This document shows, piece after piece, positions 14,369 through 23,060 of a stretch of DNA of 27,975 nucleotides. The position numbers were made by a program, and so were the translations under genes. Each line of letters opens with the position of its first letter. Within the stretch, counting starts at the first letter, position 1. The DNA lies in contig CACZSO010000363.1 of assembly GCA_902783795.1 (NCBI GenBank), positions 1-27,975 on the forward strand, in the 5' to 3' direction. Source of the stretch: an uncultured Eubacteriales bacterium. GTDB lineage: Bacteria; Bacillota; Clostridia; Lachnospirales; Lachnospiraceae. Under the pieces are notes generated by a model. That model was not told the DNA's origin. It was given only the letters and a program-made list of their open reading frames with translations, and ran no database searches.

Positions 14369-15112
14369 CTAATTTATCAAAACCTCCAGCATTTTTCTGG
14401 ATTCCGGTTCTCTGTCCCACACATGCATCAGGATCCTGTCTGAAACATAGGAAAGCTGCGAGAGCACATCGTCCCTTACCGCAAAGGTGTAAAGAGACTG
14501 AAGGCGTGTGGTCCGGATGAAATTATAGGCGTATAAAGCACTGCGGGATAAATAAAATCCCTTATCCTCCGGCTCACAGTCTGTGCAGACCGCCTGCATA
14601 AGAGAGGGCTTGAACCGCCCTTCCACCAAAGGCTTCCGGCAGACGCAGCAAACGGAAAGGTCCGGACTCAGACCATTCATCTGAAGCAGCTTCAGTTCAA
14701 AGACCCGACGGGTCAGCTGGTGTGCTATCCGTTCATCCGATAAAGCCTTCAACGTCCGATAGACCAGTTCTGTGAGTTCGCTTTCATCCGTATTCTCCCG
14801 GGCAAAATCCTGGGCTAATTCCAGAAAATAGCAGCCATAAGCGGTCTTCTCCACATCTTTGACAATGTCTTCAAAATACTCCGAGATCTCTGCCCTTGCC
14901 ACAGTATAGGCATTCCTACCCGGGCTCAGTGTAAACTGCCCGAAAGCAAAGGTCCGTGTCCGGGCGCCCAAGGGAGATGTCATCCTTTTGGCTCCTCTCA
15001 CGAACGCCGACATCCGACCCATTTCTTTTGTCAGGATCACCACCCGCTTATCCGCTTCGCCTATGGGCATGCCGGACAATATGATCCCGTTTACGATGAT
15101 TTCTGCTGCCAT
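14369..15112 (-). CDS. recO: DNA repair protein RecO
   Basis: Recombination mediator that loads RecA onto SSB-coated single-stranded DNA in the RecF pathway. The N-terminal OB fold starts with IIVNGIILSGMPIGEADKRV and contains TKEMGRMSAFVRGAKR. A helical domain follows, then a zinc finger with CCVCRKPL and CTDC (about residues 161-187), as in Firmicutes RecO. Length 247 is standard. It starts 15 bases after the era stop with AAGGAA upstream, so era and recO are co-transcribed, a common Firmicutes pairing. The C-terminus is complete and no terminator separates it from the following promoter. Confidence 0.95.
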   Translation of the reverse strand: MAAEIIVNGIILSGMPIGEADKRVVILTKEMGRMSAFVRGAKRMTSPLGARTRTFAFGQFTLSPGRNAYTVARAEISEYFEDIVKDVEKTAYGCYFLELAQDFARENTDESELTELVYRTLKALSDERIAHQLTRRVFELKLLQMNGLSPDLSVCCVCRKPLVEGRFKPSLMQAVCTDCEPEDKGFYLSRSALYAYNFIRTTRLQSLYTFAVRDDVLSQLSYVSDRILMHVWDREPESRKMLEVLIN

Positions 15113-15127
15113 AAGCTTTTTATTTCC

Positions 15128-16027
15128 TTACTTCTTATCATCCGAATATCCGAAGGTCCGTAAGAGCAGCTCATTATCCCGCCAGTCTTTTCTGACCTTT
15201 ACGAACAGTTTCAGATTCACCTGGTCTTCCACCAGCTTTTCTATATCTTTTCTGGCCTCGGTCCCTATTTTCTTAAGCATCTGGCCGTTTTTTCCGATAA
15301 TGATGCCTTTATGAGATTCTTTCTCGCAGATCACGGAGGCTTCTATGTCCCAAAGCCCGGTCTTCCGCTGGGACATCTTATCCATGACCACAGCGATCCC
15401 GTGAGGGATCTCATCCTTCAGCATCCGGAGGGCTTTTTCCCTGATGATCTCCGCTGCGATCTCCCTTAACGGCTGATCCGTCAATGTATCTTCGTCATAA
15501 TACAGCGGTCCTTCCGGCAGATACCGGAAGATAGCATTCATGACTTCGTCCACCCTTACGGAACGAAGGGCGGAAATACTGATCACTTCTTTAAATTCAC
15601 AAAGTTCCCTGAAGGCATCCTCTGTCTCAAGCACTTCATCCTTCTTAAAAAGGTCTGCTTTATTGATGATCAGGATCAGCGGCTTCTTTGAATCCATCAG
15701 TGCCTTAGCGATCTCATGTTCATTATTGCCTATGTATTCCTTCGGCTCCACCAGCCAAAGGATCACATCTGCATCGGAAACCGTCTTCAGCGCTTCCGAC
15801 ACCATGTATTCCCCCAGCTTGTTTTTTGCTTTGTGGATACCCGGTGTATCTAAAAAGATCACCTGGCCTCTGTTATCCGTATATACGGTCTGTATCCGGT
15901 TTCTGGTGGTCTGGGGTTTATTCGCGGTAATGGCGATCTTCTGCCCTATCAGATGATTCATCAGGGTGGATTTCCCCACATTCGGCCGCCCTACCAGGGA
16001 TACAAAGCCGGATCTAATTTTGCTCAC
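15128..16027 (-). CDS. era: GTPase Era
   Basis: Essential GTPase that binds the 3' end of 16S rRNA and helps mature the 30S subunit. G1 GRPNVGKST (13-21), G2 region TTRNRIQTVYT, G3 DTPGIHK and G4 NKAD are all present, with the C-terminal KH domain (GIIIGKNGQMLKKIG). Length 299 is typical. The start is GTG with AAGGAG 5 bases upstream, and it overlaps the stop of the upstream trhP-like gene as GTGA, which points to translational coupling. An ATG-only start search would misplace this start. Confidence 0.97.
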   Translation of the reverse strand: MSKIRSGFVSLVGRPNVGKSTLMNHLIGQKIAITANKPQTTRNRIQTVYTDNRGQVIFLDTPGIHKAKNKLGEYMVSEALKTVSDADVILWLVEPKEYIGNNEHEIAKALMDSKKPLILIINKADLFKKDEVLETEDAFRELCEFKEVISISALRSVRVDEVMNAIFRYLPEGPLYYDEDTLTDQPLREIAAEIIREKALRMLKDEIPHGIAVVMDKMSQRKTGLWDIEASVICEKESHKGIIIGKNGQMLKKIGTEARKDIEKLVEDQVNLKLFVKVRKDWRDNELLLRTFGYSDDKK

Positions 16028-17259
16028 TGCTGCTCCTTCTTCTTCATGCGGAGTATGTCATACATTTCAGGCATTACACTGAATCTCACATGAAGGATCT
16101 CACTTGCATGGCTTGCAGCCACCATTTCTTCGCCCCGGTCATTAAAGATATCCAGGACTTCTGTCTCTATATTCTCTCCGGAGGGCTTCATGATCTCTAT
16201 CACATCGCCCTTCTCGAATTTGTTTTTCTGTGTAAATACGGCACGTCCGGAAGCATCTGTTCCTGCAGTGCTGCCAATGTAGATATGGGTAGTCACATAC
16301 GTGGCGCCGTCATAGATCTGTTCATCTTTTCCGGGTTTTCCGAAGAAGAAGCCGGTGGTGAATTCCCGGTTCGTACACTTGCCAAGCTCTTCCTTATACC
16401 AGGGAAGCCGCGCCTCGTACTTTGCCGGATCTTCAAAAAGATCATCCAGCGCCAGACGGTAAGTCCTGGCGGCAGTCGCCACATAAAGGGCTGTCTTCAT
16501 ACGCCCTTCTATCTTAAGGGAATCTGTGCCGGTGGCGGCCAGTTCCTTCAAATGTTCGATCATATTCAGGTCTTTGGAGTTGAAAATAAAGGTTCCCCGT
16601 TCATTTTCAAACACCGGGAAATATTCTCCCGGCCGGGTCTCTTCCATGACACTGTATTTCCAGCGGCAGGGATGCGTGCACTCTCCCCTGTTGGCATCAC
16701 GCCCTGTCAGGTAATTAGACAGAAGGCACCGTCCCGAGTAGGAAATACACATGGCCCCATGGACAAAAGTCTCTATCTCCAGGTCTTCCGGAATATTGTC
16801 CCTGATATCTTTCAGTTCCTTAAGAGACAGTTCCCGGCCGGCCACCACCCGCTTTGCTCCTAAATCATGCCAGAAAGCAAACGTCTGGTAATTCGTATTA
16901 TTCGCCTGGGTAGAGATATGGATGTCAATGTCCGGGCAGACTTCTTTTGCTGTCATAAAGACACCGGGATCTGAGATGATCAGCGCATCCGGCTGTATCT
17001 CTTTCAAGGTCTCAAAATAAGTCCTCAGCCCCGGAAAATCTTCGTTATGCGCCAGGATATTGGCCGTTACGTAAACTTTCTTTCCCCGTTCATGGGCAAA
17101 GCGGATGCCTTCCTGCAGTTCTTCGTCTGAAGCATTCTTCGCACCTGCCCTTAAGCCATAGGCTTCCCCGCCGATATACACAGCATCTGCTCCATAGATC
17201 ACAGCTGTTTTTAATACTTCCACATTATTTGCGGGGACCAAAAGCTCCGGCTTCTTCAT
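16024..17259 (-). CDS. trhP: peptidase-U32-family tRNA hydroxylation protein (TrhP-like)
   Basis: U32 family members of this kind are now known to make 5-hydroxyuridine at tRNA position 34 using prephenate, rather than acting as proteases. The TIM-barrel part begins ELLVPANNVEVLKTAVIYGA and includes QANNTNYQTFAFW. The diagnostic cysteine set is complete: Cys171 and Cys178 (CISYSGRC), Cys194 and Cys198 (CTHPC), presumed to bind an iron-sulfur cluster. Length 411 fits the TrhP/YrrO group; other U32 branches (UbiU/V, RlhA) differ in length and C-terminus. AGGAG lies 6 bases before the ATG. It is followed by era with a 4-base overlap. No promoter is obvious upstream, so it may depend on read-through from the nitroreductase gene. 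Confidence 0.88.
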   Translation of the reverse strand: MKKPELLVPANNVEVLKTAVIYGADAVYIGGEAYGLRAGAKNASDEELQEGIRFAHERGKKVYVTANILAHNEDFPGLRTYFETLKEIQPDALIISDPGVFMTAKEVCPDIDIHISTQANNTNYQTFAFWHDLGAKRVVAGRELSLKELKDIRDNIPEDLEIETFVHGAMCISYSGRCLLSNYLTGRDANRGECTHPCRWKYSVMEETRPGEYFPVFENERGTFIFNSKDLNMIEHLKELAATGTDSLKIEGRMKTALYVATAARTYRLALDDLFEDPAKYEARLPWYKEELGKCTNREFTTGFFFGKPGKDEQIYDGATYVTTHIYIGSTAGTDASGRAVFTQKNKFEKGDVIEIMKPSGENIETEVLDIFNDRGEEMVAASHASEILHVRFSVMPEMYDILRMKKKEQQ

Positions 17260-17286
17260 CTAACACTCCTGTTCTTTCAAGCAAAG

Positions 17287-17307
17287 GCCCGGATGCAAGA
17301 TCCGGGC
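17287..17307 (-). terminator. weak terminator or hairpin after the nitroreductase gene
   Basis: Perfect 8-bp stem GCCCGGAT / ATCCGGGC with a 5-base loop. On the minus strand it is followed only by CTTTGCTTG, so termination is probably partial and lets transcription into the trhP-era-recO genes. Confidence 0.5.
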
Positions 17308-17331
17308 GCCCTGCTCTATCACTTATGATTT

Positions 17332-17859
17332 TCAGATAAAAGTGACATTCTTCTCTTCACTGTATTCATGCGGTTCTTTTGTTACCGCTTTATAACCTAC
17401 AGCGAAGGCTACCTGGTATACATTCCCTTCGGGGATCCCAAAAGCTTTGTTATAATATGCTTTCTTTTCACCGGTCATTACATCTTTGATGCAGCCTAAA
17501 ATGAGAGAACCCAGGCCAAGGCCTTCAGCAGCCAGTGCCATATTCTCTACCGCGATACCTGCATCCACAGCACTCCAGAAGAAGCCTTCGGGACCGCTTA
17601 AGATAATAAGATACGGGGCTTCATAGAAGAAATTATGCTCAGAGCTTCCGCCTCTGCCCTTTAACAGGTCTTCATGCAGCTCTTTAAGATACGGATTCGT
17701 CCCTTCGATCACAGAGAAATAGATCTCCTGGCGGTTAGCGGCTGTAGGAGCCTGCAGACCAGCTTTGATGACAGCTTCCAGTTCTTCTTTGGTGATCTTT
17801 TCCTCCTTATATCCTCTGGTGGAGCTTCTTTCTTCAATAGCTTTTAAAACGTCTTTCAT
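17332..17859 (-). CDS. nitroreductase-family FMN oxidoreductase
   Basis: Small flavoprotein that reduces nitro compounds or other electron acceptors with NAD(P)H. The family N-terminus is clear: IEERSSTRGYKEEKITKEEL with the Arg-Ser-x-Arg FMN-phosphate contact region, then LQAPTAANRQ. Later VDAGIAVENMALAAEGLGLG is the usual dimer-core helix, and the C-terminus has the AFAVGYKA segment. Length 175 places it in the short nitroreductase group. AAGGAG lies 7 bases before the ATG and a good promoter stands upstream. The substrate is not readable. It is divergent from the AI-2E-family gene. Confidence 0.9.
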   Translation of the reverse strand: MKDVLKAIEERSSTRGYKEEKITKEELEAVIKAGLQAPTAANRQEIYFSVIEGTNPYLKELHEDLLKGRGGSSEHNFFYEAPYLIILSGPEGFFWSAVDAGIAVENMALAAEGLGLGSLILGCIKDVMTGEKKAYYNKAFGIPEGNVYQVAFAVGYKAVTKEPHEYSEEKNVTFI

Positions 17860-17908
17860 GGTGTTACTCCTTTTTTATGTTTGTGGAACATGAATCAGCT
17901 ACAGTCAT

Positions 17909-17937
17909 ATTATATCAGAATTATCACCGGCAAACAA
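17909..17937 (-). promoter_or_regulatory. promoter of the nitroreductase gene (and probably trhP-era-recO)
   Basis: -35 TTGTTT (17932-17937), 17 bp, -10 TATAAT (17909-17914). Predicted start is near 17902. Confidence 0.75.
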
Positions 17938-17973
17938 GCCTTGATTTTTATGCCTCTCTCCTGCAACTACTGA

Positions 17974-18002
17974 TAGACAAGCATAGAAGAATACGGTATA
18001 AT
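17974..18002 (+). promoter_or_regulatory. promoter of the AI-2E-family transporter gene
   Basis: -35 TAGACA (17974-17979), 17 bp, -10 TATAAT (17997-18002). Predicted start is near 18009, which argues against the upstream ATG at 18014 as the protein start. Confidence 0.78.
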
Positions 18003-18034
18003 CCTAGACAGAAATGTTATCTAAGGAGGGCTCC

Positions 18035-19219
18035 ATGAAGCATAAACGTCTTAAGGATATGGAATGGTTTCCTTATGCGGTGGCAGCCTGCATAGCTGTG
18101 ATCCTGTATGTACTGCTTGCCCATCTTTCCAGTATTGTTAAATACATAAGGCATTTCATCAACTTTTTCCGTCCGGTCATCATCGGCGTTATCCTGGCCT
18201 ATGTGGTAAATCCCCTGGCGAATTTATTCAAGACCCGGGTATTCGGGCGGATAAAACGGGAAAAACTGAAGACTGTCCTGTCAAATCTGTCCGCCTTTCT
18301 GCTGGTGGTCTTGTTCCTGGTATTCATCCTGGCCCTGATGATCCCCCAGCTTATCGAAAGCATTAATCTTCTGGCGGATAATCTGGAGACCTATATGGAT
18401 TCCCTGATCGGGTTCTTCTCCCGCTTCGGCTTTTCCCTGGATTCGCTGAAAGTGGACTCCATCATCAGTTCTTCCGAGAACATGATAAACGGGATCATCT
18501 CCTATATCGAGGATAACCTTAGCACCATTCTTTCCACTTCTGTTTCCACTGCAAAAGAAGTGGCAGAATGGATCATCGCTTTCATCCTCTCCATTTATTT
18601 CCTTGCGGAAAAAGAGCACTTGAAAAGCGGTGTTTCCCACCTGTTTAAAGTTATCTTCGGAGAAAAAAAGTACGTTAGATCCGCGGCTTTTATCAAGCGC
18701 TGCGATGTGATCTGCAGCCGTTACATCGTCTATAATGTGCTGGACAGCCTGATCATCGGTGTGGTCAATGCTATTTTCATGAGCATAGCGGGCATGCAGT
18801 ACATAGGCCTGATCTCCTTTATCGTTGCTGTTTTTAACCTGATCCCTTCCTTCGGTCCCATCATCGGCGCAGCTTTAGGCGGTTTTATCCTTCTTATGGT
18901 GAAACCCTCGCATGCTTTGATCTTCCTGATCTTCACCCTGACCCTGCAGACAGTAGACGGTTATGTCTTAAAGCCTAAGCTTTTCGGCAACTCCTTAGGC
19001 ATTTCCGGCCTGTGGATCCTTATCGCCATCGTCGTAGGCGGAAGGATGTTCGGCCTCGCAGGCATCCTGCTGGCCATCCCTGCCATCGCTGTCATCGATA
19101 TTCTCTATCGTGAATACCTGATGCCCTGGCTGGAAAGAAGGAATGTATCAGATGGTTATGAAGATATCACAGAAGACCTGAGCGGTGATCCGCCGGAGGC
19201 CCCTCCGGAAGAGATCTAG
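18035..19219 (+). CDS. AI-2E family transporter (PerM/YueF-like membrane protein)
   Basis: Integral membrane protein of the AI-2E exporter superfamily; members have been linked to autoinducer-2 export or Na+/H+ antiport, but most are untested. About seven to eight hydrophobic segments are visible: two N-terminal (ACIAVILYVLLAHLSSIV; VIIGVILAYVVNPLANL), one near 90-110, a soluble helical stretch, then the C-terminal bundle with the family motif LIPSFGPIIGAALGG and a KPKLFGNSLGI turn. An ATG at 18014 is in frame, but AAGGAGG lies 5 bases before the ATG at 18035 and the promoter start is near 18009, so 394 residues are given. The acidic tail ends GDPPEAPPEEI. Monocistronic. Confidence 0.88.
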   Translation: MKHKRLKDMEWFPYAVAACIAVILYVLLAHLSSIVKYIRHFINFFRPVIIGVILAYVVNPLANLFKTRVFGRIKREKLKTVLSNLSAFLLVVLFLVFILALMIPQLIESINLLADNLETYMDSLIGFFSRFGFSLDSLKVDSIISSSENMINGIISYIEDNLSTILSTSVSTAKEVAEWIIAFILSIYFLAEKEHLKSGVSHLFKVIFGEKKYVRSAAFIKRCDVICSRYIVYNVLDSLIIGVVNAIFMSIAGMQYIGLISFIVAVFNLIPSFGPIIGAALGGFILLMVKPSHALIFLIFTLTLQTVDGYVLKPKLFGNSLGISGLWILIAIVVGGRMFGLAGILLAIPAIAVIDILYREYLMPWLERRNVSDGYEDITEDLSGDPPEAPPEEI

Positions 19220-19253
19220 CCATCCAAAAACCTTGACAGAACATTTTTATGTA

Positions 19254-19293
19254 AAAAACAGACGGCAGAAATCATACTCTGCCGTCTGTTTTT
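19254..19293. terminator. bidirectional terminator between the AI-2E-family gene and the tRNA genes
   Basis: Perfect stem of 11 bp (CAGACGGCAGA and its complement) extended by five A-T pairs, with an 8-base loop. It has a T-run on the plus side and a matching one on the minus side, so it ends both the transporter gene and the convergent tRNA-Pro/tRNA-Trp transcript. Confidence 0.9.
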
Positions 19294-19298
19294 AAGTC

Positions 19299-19369
19299 CA
19301 GGGGTAACAGGATTCGAACCCGTATTTACGGTTTTGGAGACCGTTGCTCTACCATTGAACTATACCCCT
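19299..19369 (-). tRNA. tRNA-Trp (anticodon CCA)
   Basis: A 71-base cloverleaf: acceptor AGGGGTA pairs with TACCCCT, D-arm GTTC...AGAGC, anticodon stem ACGGT/ACCGT around the loop CTCCAAA (anticodon CCA), T-arm CGGGTTCGAATCCTG, and discriminator G as expected for tryptophan. The terminal CCA is not encoded. Confidence 0.96.
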
Positions 19370-19392
19370 ATCTGTCTGGTTTTTAAGAAAAG

Positions 19393-19466
19393 TCGAGGCG
19401 ACAGGATTTGAACCTGCGGCCTCTGCGTCCCGAACGCAGCGCTCTACCAAACTGAGCCACGCCTCG
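19393..19466 (-). tRNA. tRNA-Pro (anticodon CGG)
   Basis: A 74-base cloverleaf: acceptor CGAGGCG pairs with CGCCTCG, D-arm GCTCAGTTTGGTAGAGC, anticodon stem CTGCG/CGCAG around the loop TTCGGGA (anticodon CGG, reads CCG), T-arm GCAGGTTCAAATCCTGT, and discriminator A as expected for proline. The terminal CCA is not encoded. It is 23 bases upstream of tRNA-Trp and shares its transcript. Confidence 0.96.
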
Positions 19467-19491
19467 ATGTCTTCTTAAAAGCACGTGAAAC

Positions 19492-19520
19492 AGTATATTA
19501 TAGTCATTCTCAAAAGTCAA
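19492..19520 (-). promoter_or_regulatory. promoter of the tRNA-Pro/tRNA-Trp unit
   Basis: -35 TTGACT (19515-19520), 17 bp, -10 TATACT (19492-19497). Predicted start is about 20 bases before tRNA-Pro. Confidence 0.72.
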
Positions 19521-19535
19521 GCTTTATTTTGACTT
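19514..19535 (-). terminator. weak terminator after dnaE, overlapping the tRNA promoter
   Basis: AAGTCAA-N8-TTGACTT, a perfect 7-bp stem followed on the minus strand by TTGAG after the stem Ts. It is AT-rich and short. Its second arm contains the -35 TTGACT of the tRNA promoter. Confidence 0.45.
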
Positions 19536-19564
19536 ATTTTGCCTGACAGCGTCCTGCCGCCTTA

Positions 19565-22500
19565 TCAGGCCTTTTTATACCAGAGCCGGACATTCTCTCT
19601 GCCCAGGATATATCCTGCCTGGATCGCGGCCTTTTCCGCGTCCACCGTACAGTTTTTGGGCAGGCGCTTTACCTGCTTCGTAGAAGAAAGATAGATGACC
19701 ACATCATCCTTCCCGTCCAGTTCCCGGATCTCGTTAAAGGCCTTTTCGAACTTATCATCATATTCAGCCTTATCCTTAAACTGGAACCATAATTCTTTCG
19801 GCACTTGCTCAAAAGGAGTGAGTTTTTCCGCTACAAGCTTTCCGGCAGGATCATCGCCGATGGAGACACGGCCGGCTATCAACACCTTCTGATCTTCCTC
19901 CAGATACATCCGGTACTTTTCATAATCTCTGGGGAACAGGATCACTTCCACGCTGCCGGAAAGGTCTTCCAATGTAATGAAGGCCATGAGCTGGTTTGTT
20001 TTCGTGGTCTTTACAGTCTTCTGGGTGATCATGCCGCCTATGGTGACCCGCTCGCCATCTGTCACCCTGGCTCTTCCCTCTTCTTCATCCACCAGGAAAT
20101 CGCTGGCATAGGCTGTCACATTTTTCTTAAGCAGATCCTCGTCTGCTTCCAGCGGATGGCCGGAAATATAGATGCCCAGCACTTCTTTTTCAAAGTATAA
20201 GAGCTCCCGTTTTTCAAACTCTCCCACCTGGGGATAAGGGGGCGCGAACTGCTTTCTTACATCATCCTGCAGCCCTTCCATGTTGAACAGGGAGAACTGG
20301 CCGGAGACCGTATCCTTCTTTTCATGCTCAGCCTGGTCCAGCAGTGTGGGATAATGCATCATCTGCTGCTTCCGGGTATAACCAAAGGAATCAAAAGCGC
20401 CGGATTTGATAAAGCTTTCCACCGTCTTTTTGTTCACTTCCCTGTTGGAAAGCCGGGACATAAAATCCTGAAGTGAGGTGTAATATCCATTCTGGTTCCG
20501 CTCCCTGACGATCTCCTGGACCACCGCCCTGCCGATGCCTTTGATGGCATTCAGCCCGTAGCGGATCTTGCCTTCATACACAGAGAACTCACCCCTTCCG
20601 GTATTGATATCCGGCGGGATCAGGGATATCTTCATCTGCCGGCAGACATTCACATAGGAGGCGATCTTATCCGAATTTTCCATAACGGACGTCATCAGCG
20701 CTGCCATGAATTCTTCCGGATAATAATACTTAAGCCAGGCTGTCTGATAAGCCACCACCGCATAGGCTGCCGCGTGGGATTTATTGAAGGCATAGGAAGC
20801 AAAAGCTGTCATTTCATCGAAGATCTTATCGGCGATCTTAGGATCGACGCCCCGGGCCGCACAGCCGGGCACTCCCTCTTCTGCATTACCGTACACGAAA
20901 TTCTGCCGCTCGGCATTCATCACATCGTGCTTCTTTTTTGACATGGCACGCCGCACCAGGTCCGCCCGTCCCAAGGTGTAGCCGGCCAGTTCCTGCACGA
21001 TCTGCATGACCTGCTCCTGGTAGACGATACACCCATAAGTGGGTTTCAGGATAGGTTCCAGTTCCGGCGTATCATAATGCACGGAAGAAGCATTCCGCTT
21101 ACCTTCCAGGTACTGGTCGATAAAGTCCATGGGACCCGGACGGTACAGGGAAATACCGGCGATGATATCCTCCATACTGTCCGGCTGGAGCCGTTTCATG
21201 AAGCTCCTCATGCCGGAAGATTCCAGCTGGAAGATACCGTCGCAATCGCCGGTGCCTATATAATGGTAGACCGCAGTATCATCAAAATCGATATGATCGA
21301 TGTCAATATCTTCGCCCCTGGATTCACGGATATTCTTCACCGCATCAGCGATCACCGTCAATGTCCTTAAGCCCAGGAAGTCCATTTTAAGAAGGCCCAG
21401 TTCTTCAATGGTAGTCATGGTGAACTGAGTAGTCAGCGGTGAGTCTGAAGCTGTCCTGGACAGGGGTACATATTCTGTCATAGGCTTTTCAGAGATCACC
21501 ACTCCGGCTGCATGCATGGAAGAATGGCGCGGGAGTCCCTCCAGCTTCTTTCCCATGTCGATGCAGCGTCTGGCCTGTTCATCGCCCTCATACAGCTCCC
21601 TTAGATCCGGGGATTCCCTCAGGGCTTTATCCAGCGTCATATTCAGTTCGTTAGGGACCGCCTTAGCCAGCCGGTCGCAGAAGGCATAGGAAAGATCCAG
21701 TGCCCGGCCCACATCTCTAAGAACACCTTTGGCCTGCAATGTTCCAAAGGTCACGATCTGTGCCACCTCGTCCCGGCCGTATTTCTCCACCACATAATCG
21801 ATGACTTCCGATCTTCTTTCGAAACAGAAATCCACATCGATATCCGGCATGGAGACACGCTCCGGATTCAGGAAACGCTCAAACAGCAGCTGGTAGCGGA
21901 TAGGGTCGATATTTGTGATCTCCAGGGAATACGCCACGATAGAACCTGCCCCGGATCCACGGCCCGGACCCACCGGTATGCCTTTGGAACGGGCATAATG
22001 GATGAAGTCCCAGACGATCAGGAAATAATCCACATATCCCATGGAACGAATGACAGAAAGCTCATACTTAAGCCGGTCCTCCAGCATCTTATCCGGCTCC
22101 GGATACCGTTTTAAAAAGCCCTCCCGGCAGAGTTTTTCCAGATATTCATAGGAGGTCATGCCTTCTGGTACTTCAAAATGGGGCAGTTTCGTAACGCCGA
22201 ATTCGATCTCCACCTGGCAGCGCTCCGCGATCAGGGCGGTATTATCACAGGCTTCCTTTGCATAAGGGAATAAAGCCCGCATTTCTTCTTCGGACTTCAG
22301 ATAAAACTCTTCTGTTTCAAACCGCATCCGGTTAGGATCGGACATTTTTTTCTGTGTCTGGATGCAGAGCAGCACTTCATGAGCTTCCGCATCCTCCTTG
22401 CGGATATAGTGGGTATCGTTGGTAGCCACCATGGGGATCCCGGTATCACGGTTAAGCCGCATCAGGCCGGTATTAACAGTCTTCTGCTCTTCGATCCCAT

Positions 22501-23032
22501 GATCCTGCAGCTCCAGGAAGAAATTATCCTCCCCGAAAATGTCCCGGTATTCCAGGGCAGAATCCCTGGCCTCTTCATACATGTTTTTCGCAAGATACCG
22601 CTGCACTTCACCTGCAAGACAGGCGCTCAAAGCGATGATCCCTTCATGATATTTCCTGAGGATCTCCTTATCCACCCGGGGCTTATAATAAAATCCGTCG
22701 ATGAATCCCTGGGAAACGATCTTCATGAGATTCTGGTAGCCGATATTATTCTCCGCCAGCAGGATGAGATGATGGTACCGGTCGTCCTGTGCATTGACCT
22801 CTCTGTCCAGCCGGGAACGGGGTGCCACATAGACTTCGCAGCCAATAACAGGCTTGATGCCTGCGGCAAGGCAAGCCCGGTAAAAATCTATGACACCGTA
22901 CATCACCCCATGGTCCGTAATGGCAAGAGAGGTAAACCCCAGCTCTTTCGCCCGGGCGGCCAGTTCTTTGATCTTGCAGGAACCATCCAGCAGACTGTAT
23001 TCTGTATGTACATGCAGATGGGTAAAAGCCAT
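19565..23032 (-). CDS. dnaE: DNA polymerase III subunit alpha
   Basis: Replicative DNA polymerase of the C family, DnaE type (not PolC: no inserted 3'-5' exonuclease and a normal order of domains). The PHP domain opens with FTHLHVHTEYSLLDGSC (His5, His7, His9). The polymerase active site has PDIDVDF (about 396-402) and the third acidic residue in LLKMDFLGLRTL. A tandem helix-hairpin-helix follows (NAIKGIGRAVVQEIV), and a C-terminal OB fold near 1000-1070 (VTIGGMITQKTV...SVEVILFPRDYEKY). Length 1155 fits E. coli-type DnaE. AAAGGG lies 6 bases before the ATG. It starts 28 bases after the HAD gene, so the two form one unit. Clostridia usually also carry PolC elsewhere. Confidence 0.97.
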   Translation of the reverse strand: MAFTHLHVHTEYSLLDGSCKIKELAARAKELGFTSLAITDHGVMYGVIDFYRACLAAGIKPVIGCEVYVAPRSRLDREVNAQDDRYHHLILLAENNIGYQNLMKIVSQGFIDGFYYKPRVDKEILRKYHEGIIALSACLAGEVQRYLAKNMYEEARDSALEYRDIFGEDNFFLELQDHGIEEQKTVNTGLMRLNRDTGIPMVATNDTHYIRKEDAEAHEVLLCIQTQKKMSDPNRMRFETEEFYLKSEEEMRALFPYAKEACDNTALIAERCQVEIEFGVTKLPHFEVPEGMTSYEYLEKLCREGFLKRYPEPDKMLEDRLKYELSVIRSMGYVDYFLIVWDFIHYARSKGIPVGPGRGSGAGSIVAYSLEITNIDPIRYQLLFERFLNPERVSMPDIDVDFCFERRSEVIDYVVEKYGRDEVAQIVTFGTLQAKGVLRDVGRALDLSYAFCDRLAKAVPNELNMTLDKALRESPDLRELYEGDEQARRCIDMGKKLEGLPRHSSMHAAGVVISEKPMTEYVPLSRTASDSPLTTQFTMTTIEELGLLKMDFLGLRTLTVIADAVKNIRESRGEDIDIDHIDFDDTAVYHYIGTGDCDGIFQLESSGMRSFMKRLQPDSMEDIIAGISLYRPGPMDFIDQYLEGKRNASSVHYDTPELEPILKPTYGCIVYQEQVMQIVQELAGYTLGRADLVRRAMSKKKHDVMNAERQNFVYGNAEEGVPGCAARGVDPKIADKIFDEMTAFASYAFNKSHAAAYAVVAYQTAWLKYYYPEEFMAALMTSVMENSDKIASYVNVCRQMKISLIPPDINTGRGEFSVYEGKIRYGLNAIKGIGRAVVQEIVRERNQNGYYTSLQDFMSRLSNREVNKKTVESFIKSGAFDSFGYTRKQQMMHYPTLLDQAEHEKKDTVSGQFSLFNMEGLQDDVRKQFAPPYPQVGEFEKRELLYFEKEVLGIYISGHPLEADEDLLKKNVTAYASDFLVDEEEGRARVTDGERVTIGGMITQKTVKTTKTNQLMAFITLEDLSGSVEVILFPRDYEKYRMYLEEDQKVLIAGRVSIGDDPAGKLVAEKLTPFEQVPKELWFQFKDKAEYDDKFEKAFNEIRELDGKDDVVIYLSSTKQVKRLPKNCTVDAEKAAIQAGYILGRENVRLWYKKA

Positions 23033-23060
23033 AAAACACCCTTTCTAACAGTGTGTATCC

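Noticed and set aside
16090..16863. Plus-strand open frame of 257 codons
   Set aside because: Antisense to the trhP-like gene, with no domain and no ribosome site.
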